From Phalacrocorax aristotelis (Eukaryota; Chordata; Aves; Suliformes; Phalacrocoracidae): 64,000 nt of DNA. The notes beneath the pieces are model-generated. The model was not told the origin of the DNA, ran no database searches, and saw only the letters and a list, made by a program, of their open reading frames with translations. Numbering within the stretch: position 1 is the stretch's first letter; every line of letters begins with the position of its first letter. The position numbers and the translations under genes were made by a program. Where the stretch lies: contig NC_134277.1 in the NCBI RefSeq assembly GCF_949628215.1, forward strand, positions 34,727,357 through 34,791,356. Direction: 5' to 3'. This document shows, piece by piece, positions 55,201-64,000 of the stretch.

Positions 55201-58200
55201 AATGAAACCTCTCTTAGCTCTAATATTTGTATGCACTGGGAAGAGGAAATGAGGAAGGAAATTTGTATGAAAAACAGAGGTTCCTCCAAATAAGGGTGGT
55301 TCTGATAGGATGGAGATAACCCTTGATGCGAGTCTGTAGCCAAAATTAAGAACATAAAATGCATCAGAGTGCTGAGCAGGAGGAATTATTTGGAGATGGT
55401 CACAGGAGGTGAGGAGGTTGTTTGGCTGTTTACTTATATTGCTCCATTTGGATGCTGGATATGGAAACTAGGCCATTTGTGACCTAGTGACAGGGCACAG
55501 AAACAGCAAAGAATGATGGAAAATACAGAAAATGAGTCCTAAAAAATAGGAGGTTTCAGCTGTGTTTTGGCCACACAAGAGACTAATGGTACTCTTCAGT
55601 AGCTGTGGTTAGAAATTTCACTGTGCCAGTTAGGAAATGGCAAAGCTTCTGACATTAGGCCACACAGCATGAAACAGAGTGGGAGGGAGCTAGAATGAAA
55701 GGCATTCAAAGTTAACAAAACTTTTTTTGTTGTTATTATTATTATTATTTAAAGTGACATCAACACCATCCACGAAGGCATCGGAGACAAGATCTGTATA
55801 TTTGTACAGTTTTTTGCCACATTTATGGCAGGGATTATTATAGGATTCATCCACGGGTGGAAGCTGACACTGGTGATTTTGTCAGTCAGCCCTCTGCTTG
55901 CTGCATCAGCAGCAGTTTGGTCAACTGTAAGTATGTGGGGATTAATAAACAAAGCAAAACAGAAAAACATTGCAACTCTTACACACAGGAAAGGGGGAGA
56001 GAATGGGAGGAACCTAGTGTGGTTTCTAGGTTGGGAGGTCGGCCCCATGCTCACTCTGTGATTTCTGCTCCTCCTGTAGCTTTTCTCTGGGTTCCCAAGC
56101 ACACACTTGAAAGTCATATTCCTTCTGTTCACATACTGTCCCCTTGTGCCATGTGGCAGGAGGGTAATCTGCATCAGAGCATCTTCTTCATGCAGAGCAC
56201 TGGAGAAGCCCAGGCACAAGCTTGCGTCCCTCACTCTTCCCTCTTTAACACAAATTCAAGCTCTTTCCATGTGCACATATACAATACCACATATCTTACA
56301 AATAATTTACCAAGTTTCATGCTGTGTACAGTAGTAGACCCTAGGACATACATAGAGCTGCTACAGACTGGCGTGATATACATTAGTGACATACCTGAGG
56401 AGGATTCCCTTTCAGATAGGAAAACATATGCCCCTTGTGATCCGTTGTAGCCGCGTTAATGGGTATGGTTTGTATTCCTGAGTGGTTGCTTGTATACAAT
56501 ACTAGAGGTTTTTTCTACTTGAAACATTTCAAATCAGATAGGAAGAGAACATAAGAAGCTGTAAAGTGACTACCTTGCTTACTTGAATGTCTACTGGTGC
56601 TCTGGTCTCTGAACACCTCAGACACTCCCCAGAGCAGCTACAGCACATGTCCCTGACCTCCCACACATCATGGTGAGGTTCATAGGCTGTCCTCAGCTTG
56701 TGAGGAAAATGGATCAGTCATGAGGCTTATCTGATGCTCGTGTAGACTTTCACTTTAATAAGGACGTAATGAGAGAATGAGCTGGATTTGGGGGAAATTC
56801 AGGGCACAGAGAGGAGCTGACCCCTTCTTTCCTAAACCTCATCTTGTGCTTTGAACATTGATCATTCTTATTCACCAATACAGCATGCATACCCTCTCAG
56901 TAGGCTGCAATAACATCTGGTTTTCAACTTTCCAGCTCCTGGCATCTCTTACTGCTAAAGAGCTCTCTGCTTATGCCAAAGCAGGAGCTGTGGCAGAAGA
57001 AATTTTGACAGCAATCAGGACTGTTGTGGCTTTCAATGGACAGCAGAAAGCATTAGCAAAGTAAGTACTTACAATAATTATATTTAAAATATGGAAAAGC
57101 AGTTTGGCTGTGGGTTGGGTTTGTGGGGTTTGGGTTTGGTTGTTTTCTTTTTTCAGAGGGCAAGGGGAACAGGATTCTCCTTAGTGTCGTTTTATCCTTC
57201 TCTAAGTGGACAGCTCACCTGAAAATAAATATTTGTAAATAGACCTGGTCAGTGATACTGGGTATTTTGTGTTATCACTGCAGCATAGACTCAAATTTCT
57301 CCTCTGATTGAGATCTGGAGTTGAATTTGAAATGAAAGTGGTGAGAAGGTTATCTTTACCTAGTAGTCAAATGCAACAAAGCATGTGATTAATCACTTAA
57401 CTTCTAGAACATGTGCACTGCTGTTCTGCTCTCTGATTAATGAGCTGATATTTAAGCTTCACTGGATAACAGCCTTAAGTAAAATCACATCACTGGCTTT
57501 TGCTACTTTAATGATTTGCACATAACACTAGTAGTTGACCTAATCCAGTCTTGGCCCTGGTCACATGTAAAAAATGAGGTGTAGATATGGCTGACCACAA
57601 ATTTATTCACATATTGTAAACAATATTCACTATACAGATACAGGGCATTACCAATACCATGCAGTTGGGAAAGGTAAACCAGAAGACCTGATCCATATGA
57701 TCCATGAATCTTTCTATCTTTTTTAACTCTCATGTTTGCCCTGGTCTTGTGCAAAATTTCTAAGTTGATGTTAGCCCTAGCTCAGGGTCCTACAGCCTGC
57801 TGCTGCACTTGTCTGCGTCCAAGGGCTGCGCTCAGACTCTCTTACAGTGCTGTATTCTGCTTACTGGGATTTGTCCTTAAGTTGCAACAATATTAAGACC
57901 CCTTCTGCGTACACAGTAAAGGTGAAAAAGCCCTAAGATGACCTAGATCAGTTATCCCTCCCCTCCCCTTCTTCTTTTTGGTCCCTGCAAATACCAGTGT
58001 CTGAAAATCCAATGGGAGGAGCTGCTTCAAATTACTTTTCTTTTCCCTCCTCTTTTTTGTTTGTTTGTTTTTGAGGTCTAGAGATAAAACAACTGATACC
58101 CAGGTAACTCTGTGGCAATAAAACCTTTCCTTTCCTCCATGGTTGGCCAGTCAACGTCTTCCACAGCTCCACCTCCATTTAATGTAAAAAAGCCATGGAA

Positions 58201-61200
58201 CTGGTGGCTCTCCTAGGAACGTCTACTAGGGACAGGAAAACTCCAACGGGGGACTGACTAGGGCATTTTGCAAACCGTGTATTGTGACTCCTACACAGCT
58301 CTTGAACGATGGCTTCAGAGTTAGGAGAAGCAACCTTTCACTGCACGGTGCCCCCACTGACCACAAATGTTCATACTTGCAAGGGACCTTCAGTCATCAT
58401 CTGCTTCTGGCAGTGGCTTGGCTCTTCCTCTGTAGTTAAATGATCACATGCACTTGTAAAAATGCTTAAATCCAGCTCTCGTTTCCTTGGAGGACCTATG
58501 GTGCTGCTGACTCGAAGGGAGGGATTGGTTTTAAGAACACAGCCAAGCCAAAACATTCAAATATATTTGAGTAACAAATACAACATTGGTAGCATGTGAG
58601 CAAGTTACATGAACAAAATTAATGCATGTTATTTTAAGATTCCTTCCTGGCCGAACTGAATTTCATCTCTTCCTACTATGGGGAGGTTTTGTTTAGAAAA
58701 TATGTATTAGGAAAGAAGTGCAAGCTGATGAGCATGTCATTGACAAGTAAAAAGGTACACTATTCCTAGTGTATACTTCTCATAATGAGCTACAGTAAGT
58801 GAAAGCTATTAGCTGGAAACTGTAAATGAATGAATATGAACTATCCTTAGAAGAAATAATTCTCTCATTGAACATGTCAGTCTTTATAGTGGTCTCCCGT
58901 GCCCACTTGTTTGTTACGTTGCCGTATTAATCAGTAAACTAACCTAAGGGAAAGATTCCTGACTTCCCAGAATGGCCAGTAAGATAACAACTCTGGCATC
59001 AGAGGGAGCTCTGGCTTCTATTCTTCTACCTGCCTTCATGCATAGTGCCTGGGGTTTGGCGTTTTTTTTAGTTTGCCTTTTTTAAATGTGAAAGTCACAA
59101 ACCTTACCTTTAACAGGTAATGTTGATAAAACTTTTTAAAGGTTTCCTTTCAGGACTAATGCAAAAAAAATTGTTTAATTGGTTTATGACGAAAAGCTTT
59201 TTCATTAAAAAAGGGCACTGGGAAATATCAACCAGAATGGCATGTGATACTTGTCAAATGGTTTTCTTATCCACTTTCAGATATGATGCTAACTTAGAGA
59301 TGGCTAGAAGTGTTGGAGTGAAAAAATCCATTACCACCAACACATCTCTAGGTGTTTCAGAGTTTCTTATCTTTGGATCCTATGCACTTGCGTTTTGGTA
59401 TGGAACGAAGCTGACTGCTGAGGAGCAAAATTATGATATTGGCATTGTATTAATTGTAAGTACATCAATGCAGCTTTGAAAAAAATCTCTGTAATTCCAG
59501 GGAAAAGGTTATTTAAGTGGTATATACCATCTCTGTTTTCTGTCCTGTGCTTGCTAAATGGGCTGTTGGAGGCTTGCTTTGTATAAAAGAACTAAAATGA
59601 AGGCATACGTATTATCTAGCTTCTGCTATAAGAAGTTTGAACAGGGCACCTTGAATTCCTACTCTAATCAACACAGAGGCAAAAGTATCTGCATACAGAA
59701 GGTTGCTTTCCTCACTCGTCTTGGACCCTATTGTAGGGCAGGATGAACAATTTAGAGCTGGAGGTTTGAGAGCAAAGACAAGTAACCTGTACTGCCAGCA
59801 AAATTCTAGCTAGCCACTAGGATTATTGAGTCCCACTGGCGTGCTGAATAGGTACTGGGAAGTCCTCAAGATCTCATTTAGCCACAATGTCTTCATTTCA
59901 TTGTTGTTTACTTGCAAACATTTACCACACACTACCAATATGTCTAAGTTAGTATTAGTTTGATGATATTTCACTACCTTCTTGCCATCAAAAGTTTGGC
60001 TACATGCTTAACTTTCACACTCAAGTCACTTCTGATGTCCTGACTCCTCAGTGTGGTTCCTCACAGCATGGCAAGTTGATTGTGTGTTGGTCCCGCTGGT
60101 GGGATTTCAGTTAAGAAATTCTGGACTAAGTTTTGCAAGCCTCTTAGCTTTGGGAACATTTGGAAAGCAACAGAGAAAGATACTTGTTCTATTTGTAGAT
60201 GATAGCTTTTCTTTTTGATGCTTTTGCATTTTCTATTTATGCCACAAAAGGATGTGTCGGTAGTTACTATTCATCCCAGGAAAACGGGAAGTGGACAGGA
60301 GTAACTGTGAAATGCACCTTTCACTTTTGTATTTAATTTTCCTGGAAAGGGTGCACTAGAAAGACCTGGGCATTTAACAGCTGAGCACTGTGGCTCCGTA
60401 ATCACTATTAACTGTGATGCTTCCTTCTGTTTCCCGCAGGTCTTCTTCTCTGTGCTTGTCGGAGCCTTCTCCCTGGGCCAGGCAGCTCCCAACCTGGAGA
60501 GTATGGCTAATGCACGTGGGGCTGCTTATGAAGTATATCGGATTATCAATAAGGTAAGTATCTAAGTAGAAAAGAAGCCTTTCAACGAGGCTTAACATTT
60601 TCCCTTGTTTCTGTTTGTGGTTTTTTTTTCTTGAGAGACGTAACAAAAGCACTCAGAAGTCCCTAATCCATAAACTCAATAGATGCCTACCACTGAAACC
60701 CATAATATTTCCATTCACATCAAGAAAACTACCCCTTTATTTGTTACGGTGAATTTTGGGAATGTTGGCATGCATATCTGAGATTTATGGATGAGGTCTT
60801 TCTCTAATATTAGACTTTCAGCTGCAGAGGGAAAGTAGTAAGGCACTAATTATACCATTTTTTTAAAAATGCATGTATGCCCATTTTCAGCTGAGCTGTT
60901 GTTTTTTTTTTCTGAGGGGGAATTGGTGGGGAGGGGGTTAATAGTGCTATTGAAAACTATAATAATATAAAGCTACAGTGCTGATGTTGCTATCAAAAAG
61001 AGTTTCCACATTGTTATTATCTTGGTCTTGCTGTTATGCAATAATCGGATATCTGTGTGTATAAAGTATTTTAAACAACTAGGACTAGAAAGTTCATACA
61101 GAAATGGCTACATGGTTCTTCCTGATGTGAGTACAAAACGCTCACATATGGATAACTGAGGGCCATGTTTTGGCTGCAAGATAGTATAGTTAAGTTCTAC

Positions 61201-64000
61201 AATTACAGATTTTCTGCTGTGGATTTTGTTGCATTTGAAAATGTGCTCTATCTGTCAAAGCAGAATTCATAGTTAGGTGTTCCCCTGTATTTATCATCCT
61301 GCGAGTAAAGTGCAGCAGCTCTGCAAAGGTGTGCTGCAGTGTAAACCAGCAGCTAAGAAAGTAAAGGAGAGAACAATGTATCCAGCTGAAATAGCAGTTC
61401 CGAAAGTATAATAATCAGCAATTTATTTTAAAAACATCTTTCTAGAAACGGCTAATAGATAGCAGTTCTAAGGAAGGCTACAAACCAGACAAGCTCATAG
61501 GAGAAATTGAGTTCAGAAACATCCATTTCAATTACCCATCCAGACCTGATGTTAAAGTAAGTGTTCATTTTAGATTAATCTACTGTACTGAAATTCTGCA
61601 GCCCGTGACCATATTATTTCTCTAATCTTGTTATTGTTGAATGTAAAATTCATTCCTGCCTTGGGAGATTGTGCATTACTGGGGAAAAAAATAATGTAGA
61701 AACACAAAGTTCTAGATCTGTTGCCACTGGCTACCTGCCTACCACTCTCACGTGCTGGACAAATCTAAGAAGAATGTGTTGCTTCTACTCTGAATTTCTG
61801 TGAACAAGAGCGCTGATAAACCAAATAAGATTTTTTTTCAAGATCTGTCATTAAAACTTCCAGACCTTACAGAGTTAACCAGGAAGTTGCTCTTTCCAGT
61901 CCCTCAGCTTGTTCTGAGTTGCCGTGGTATCCCATGTGAAAAGTGACCTGTGAACGCTTTACAACTATTATATCACCAAGTGGATTGAAACATATCACCC
62001 TAAACATACATTTGGAAGTCAAATGTTATTTTGGGCAGATGTTAAAACTGCTGTTCAGTAAACAGATGTCCCTATTCTTTGCCAGTTGAACTTTCCTTAG
62101 TAACTGTATTGTGCAGTGCTATGTATGTCATGCCATGGTGCTCTGCTTTTGTGGTGATACAGTTGGTTTGACTTCTCTACCATATTCAGTAGTTTATACT
62201 CTTTGAAGACATTGACAAAGGTGAAGGAAAAGGGATTTGCTGCTGTTGTTACTTGATAAAGAAAAATGTAGAAATATAGATTTCAAATGTCAACAATTAA
62301 AAGCTGGAAATGCCAGTTAAGGAGTGAGAATGGGGAAGTTCATAGCACTGTGGCTATTTCCTCAGATAGATCTTCCCACCTCAGCCATCTGAGGTCTGTC
62401 TCATGGAGCACCAAATCTGTTCCCAGGACACTGGGGCTGCTGAAGGACAGACCCAGAGCTGGTCTTTCTCCCTAGCTGATGTCAGTGCAATGCATCTTCT
62501 TTTACTCTTGTCTTAGAAATCAGAAGTGACAAAGCAGACTCTTCACCCTTCTTCCTAAAAACCCTATTAAGGCCAATGAGCTATGTTATGGGTCTTCATG
62601 CCAAATGGGAGAGAAATAAGAAATACTTTGTCCTTTCCAAATCCACTGAGTCAGCAACTCTCCCTACTAAGAGTATCAGTGTTATTTAATAGAGCCAAAA
62701 GGAATCAGCAAAGATGTGTAGAAGTTATCCACAATCTCTCAAGCAATTGATGCAACACTGTAATCTCCCCTGTCTAGGCTAAGCCAAATCAGAGATCTAA
62801 GGAGTCTAGTTATTGTCACTTTTAATCTTGACAACACCTTGCTCAATAAAAGACAATTAGAAATAACCTGTTAGGCAGTTGTGACTATCTGCATCTGGAG
62901 AAATTATGGTATCCAGAATCTATATTCTTGATAATGCATGCACCAGGATATCAGCTTCTTGGAGATAGAAATCCTGCTGAATGTAACACAGGGAGAGGAG
63001 AGGAATATTGCAACTATTTTAATCTCTCATTGCAAAAACATGTGTAGGCAAAATTATAAATCAGCCTGGTATAAACAAGAAGAGTTCCCATAGCAGCCAA
63101 ATATTTTGGCAACTGCAAAGCATTACTTATATATGACATGGACATCTCTTGAGGTAAAATGTTCCTAAACGTGAAAATGGCAACAAAGATATTAAACTAC
63201 AACTACTCCCCAGGTTGCTGAGGCTGTTAACAATAAGGATTGGGATTTATTAAGGGCTTTCCAGCAGTTGCCTTGTCAAAACAGGCATTTATATTCTAAA
63301 AGTAGAAGAAAGCAGGCTTGTTTCTCAGCAATAAAGTTTAGCACCTTAGAAGTATTTTTCTGTGAGATTTCATAACTAAGTGATATGCCATTGTCTAAAC
63401 ATTGGAAAATGGAGGACAGACCCCGAGCCTCCTACCAGATCACACAAATTGGAGAAAATAAGCTATCAAATTGAGAATACTGTGGCTGTGTCTATATTAG
63501 TTGATTTGAGTGTGCTGGGGAATTTTCCCAGGCACAGGAATGCAATGGTCTATGCAAGGGAACTCTTAAAATGTTTCTTGGCATGAACTTGGCCTGTTCC
63601 AGTTATCAATCTTCTCAAATAATTCCCAGGCTTGGTTCGGTAGCCAGAAGGATTCAGGGACCATTCCCAAAAGGCAGGTTGCATGTAGCCATCCTGGTTC
63701 AAAGGCTAATACACTTCACAAGCACAGATGCAGGCCTTTTCATATCAGTGCCCCAGAATATTCCCAGGTATAATTAACTTACTAATATTGCCATACCTTC
63801 AGACTGCACCCTTTACTACTGCCTTGATTATTGCTACAGTTACCTTGACAGACTGTCCTCTAATAAAACCTGTCAAACTAAAATATTTCTTTTTTTCCCC
63901 CAGATCCTCAAAGGTCTAAACTTTAAAGTTGAAACTGGGAAGACCATTGCTTTAGTTGGTGCTAGTGGCTGTGGAAAAAGCACTACGGTTCAGTTGCTGC
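52167..64000 (+). CDS. ABCB5: ABC transporter subfamily B full transporter, P-glycoprotein type, 5' half (ABCB5-like); spans introns
   Basis: Joining the eleven recognised exons gives about 447 codons with no stop. They cover a basic cytoplasmic N-terminus, the elbow motif FRYADW, six membrane helices, and the first nucleotide-binding domain up to Walker A (GASGCGKST). Such proteins are ATP-driven exporters of lipophilic compounds in the plasma membrane. Family length is about 1,250-1,300 residues, so roughly one third is visible and the rest lies beyond the right edge. Exon sizes and phases match the conserved MDR-family gene structure. Compared from memory with human paralogs, YYVGIG, RQTxRIR, the SLTxKELSAY stretch and the longer last extracellular loop (EEQNYDIG) favour ABCB5 over ABCB1 or ABCB4, while [19 protein letters not shown] is closer to ABCB1/4. 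The ABCB5 assignment is therefore moderate; the family assignment is certain. Confidence 0.7.
52381..52429 (+). CDS. ABCB5: ABC transporter coding exon B: lysine-rich linker to the elbow helix
   Basis: This is a 49-bp exon (acceptor CTTCCTCTAG, donor TTG|GTTAGT). It completes a Lys codon, then reads [16 protein letters not shown], and ends in phase 0 directly before FRYADW of the next exon. The pattern basic linker, V-x-F, hydrophobic pair, FRY equals the KKPTVSVFSMFRY junction of human ABCB1, where a similar-sized exon ends at the same point. The exon is too short to be detected by ORF length alone. Confidence 0.88.
53509..53662 (+). CDS. ABCB5: ABC transporter coding exon C: elbow helix, TM1 and start of first extracellular loop
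   Basis: The acceptor is CACATAG after a long T tract, and the donor AGAAG|GTAAAG, ending in phase 1. It encodes FRYADWVD, then TM1 ([20 protein letters not shown]), the conserved [10 protein letters not shown] and the start of extracellular loop 1, with an NES glycosylation sequon near its end. [15 protein letters not shown] corresponds to the HGAGLPLMMLVFGEMT block of mammalian P-glycoproteins, a strong family marker. Confidence 0.96.
54116..54182 (+). CDS. ABCB5: ABC transporter coding exon D: first extracellular loop
   Basis: This short 67-bp exon has acceptor CCCCTCACAG and donor ACAAA|GTAAGA. It joins in phase 1 and leaves in phase 2. It reads [20 protein letters not shown] and ends MTK. 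It is the fast-evolving, glycosylated part of extracellular loop 1. NSS is a sequon, and GEMTK matches the conserved EEDMTR/EEEMTR just before TM2 in mammals. Identity comes from position, phase and this ending. Confidence 0.93.
54417..54608 (+). CDS. ABCB5: ABC transporter coding exon E: TM2 and first intracellular loop
   Basis: This 192-bp exon (acceptor CCCTTATCACAG, donor ACAGA|GTGAGG) encodes [20 protein letters not shown] of TM2, then the intracellular extension with [11 protein letters not shown], the loop [15 protein letters not shown] and the coupling segment. The size and both phases equal those of the corresponding exon in mammalian ABCB1. Two positions differ from nearly all relatives as I recall them: EMAWFD where (E/D)IGWFD is usual, and IGTLNTR where (V/I)GELNTR is usual. 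Confidence 0.97.
54609..55754 (+). other. Intron between exons E and F, with A-rich and TTA-repeat patches
   Basis: Contains an A-rich patch with C and T interruptions at 54,699-54,765 and ends in a TTG/TTA trinucleotide run at 55,726-55,750 that adjoins the splice acceptor. No coding sequence was found in between. Confidence 0.8.
55726..55750 (+). repeat. TTA microsatellite at a splice acceptor
   Basis: After a short T run and TTGTTG come about six TTA/ATT units that end four bases before exon F. It doubles as the polypyrimidine region of the acceptor, so length changes here could affect splicing. Confidence 0.85.
55755..55926 (+). CDS. ABCB5: ABC transporter coding exon F: TM3 and TM4
   Basis: The 172-bp exon completes the Asp codon of LTDDIN and encodes [14 protein letters not shown]3 ([20 protein letters not shown]) and [20 protein letters not shown] into TM4. 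GIGDK and GWKLTLV are invariant MDR signatures. The donor ACT|GTAAGTATG is strong. The acceptor is unusual: TTATTATTATTATTTAAAG, a TTA microsatellite in place of a pyrimidine tract and AAG instead of CAG or TAG. Frame and homology leave little doubt about the boundary. Confidence 0.96.
56936..57060 (+). CDS. ABCB5: ABC transporter coding exon G: TM4 end and second intracellular loop
   Basis: A 125-bp exon with acceptor CAACTTTCCAG and donor AGCAAA|GTAAGT encodes [20 protein letters not shown] and [31 protein letters not shown] and IRTVxAF form the intracellular loop 2 and coupling helix that contact the second nucleotide-binding domain in this family. SLTxKELSAY is shared with human ABCB5 as I remember it; ABCB1 has SFTDKELLAY. 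Confidence 0.97.
57061..59280 (+). other. Intron between exons G and H
   Basis: About 2.2 kb with GT/TG-rich runs at 57,105-57,150 and a (TTTG)n-like patch at 58,055-58,075. No internal exon or transposon was recognised. The ORF that starts upstream of exon H at 59,120 reads into the intron because the frame stays open through the acceptor, so its first part is not coding. Confidence 0.75.
59281..59455 (+). CDS. ABCB5: ABC transporter coding exon H: TM5 and third extracellular loop
   Basis: The acceptor is CCACTTTCAG and the donor TTAATT|GTAAGT. The exon completes a Lys codon, then reads [22 protein letters not shown]5 ([20 protein letters not shown]) and the short loop [25 protein letters not shown] is a hallmark of the family. 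The loop is about one residue longer than in ABCB1, as also seen in ABCB5. The intron before this exon, about 2.2 kb, is the second longest in the visible part. Confidence 0.97.
60440..60553 (+). CDS. ABCB5: ABC transporter coding exon I: TM6 and linker to NBD1
   Basis: A 114-bp exon, phase 0 at both ends, with acceptor TGTTTCCCGCAG and donor AATAAG|GTAAGT. It encodes [20 protein letters not shown] (TM6) and [18 protein letters not shown]. The exon length and phase equal those of ABCB1. The ANARGAAYE motif leads to the nucleotide-binding domain. Confidence 0.98.
61446..61556 (+). CDS. ABCB5: ABC transporter coding exon J: start of NBD1 with A-loop
   Basis: A 111-bp exon (acceptor CATCTTTCTAG, donor GTTAAA|GTAAGT) encodes [20 protein letters not shown] and [17 protein letters not shown]. 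The Tyr of NYPSRPD is the A-loop residue that stacks on the adenine of ATP in P-glycoprotein. Phase 0 at both ends, as in the family. Confidence 0.97.
61557..63903 (+). other. Intron between NBD1 exons J and K
   Basis: This is the longest intron of the visible gene, about 2.35 kb. It carries short frames only and no recognised repeat or RNA gene. The acceptor side has a strong T/C tract at about 63,887-63,903. Confidence 0.8.
63904..64000 (+). CDS. ABCB5: ABC transporter coding exon K (cut by window edge): Walker A of NBD1
   Basis: After acceptor TTTTTTCCCCCAG the exon encodes [20 protein letters not shown], then [12 protein letters not shown], and runs off the right edge. GASGCGKST is an intact Walker A motif (GxxGxGK[ST]), whose Lys and Ser bind ATP phosphates and Mg. 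The Q-loop, signature motif, Walker B, second transmembrane domain and second NBD must lie to the right. Confidence 0.97.
   Translation, partial: MLKGLNFKVETGKTIALVGASGCGKSTTVQLL

Noticed and set aside
55857..56450. 197-codon ORF overlapping exon F
   Set aside because: It is in a different frame from the transporter and runs through the donor into the intron. No homology.

Overview
The window looks like avian genomic DNA. It is AT-rich, sparsely populated with repeats, and carries CR1 LINEs with the bird-type 3' end (tandem 8-bp CATAGAAT-like units) plus LTRs that resemble bird endogenous retroviruses. I found no bacterial, viral-genome or CRISPR-like organisation.

Only one protein-coding gene is supported. 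From about 50.0 kb to the right edge, on the + strand, is the 5' half of a P-glycoprotein-type full ABC transporter of subfamily B. A CpG island with a TATA box (50,030-50,395) and a probable untranslated first exon ending at 50,392 are followed by eleven coding exons: 52,167-52,254; 52,381-52,429; 53,509-53,662; 54,116-54,182; 54,417-54,608; 55,755-55,926; 56,936-57,060; 59,281-59,455; 60,440-60,553; 61,446-61,556; and 63,904 to the edge. All junction phases agree. The joined exons encode the lysine-rich cytoplasmic N-terminus, six membrane helices of the first transmembrane domain, and the start of the first nucleotide-binding domain as far as Walker A. The rest lies beyond the window. Signature residues favour ABCB5 over ABCB1/ABCB4, but synteny could not be tested. 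The exon with the start codon was not firmly located.

The first 50 kb contain no exon I can support. They hold transposon fossils. An old L3/CR1-like LINE tail lies at about 9.33-10.02 kb (- strand). A CR1 3' fragment lies at 12.33-13.13 kb (+ strand). A long, inactivated CR1 of about 3.4 kb lies at 20.14-23.57 kb (- strand), with the end of ORF1, the endonuclease and the reverse transcriptase. A probable 348-bp solo LTR lies at 43.97-44.32 kb, and a clear 633-bp ERVL-type solo LTR lies at 45.39-46.02 kb. Simple AT-rich repeats lie at 25.56-25.79, 42.77-42.83 and 43.20-43.26 kb. The remainder is unique-looking intergenic DNA with only short shadow ORFs.

I did not find an undescribed biological system. 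The items most worth a second look are the transporter's unresolved first coding exon, its substitutions at normally conserved intracellular-loop positions, a microsatellite-based splice acceptor, and the CpG-island promoter with possible divergent transcription and two LTRs upstream in the same orientation.
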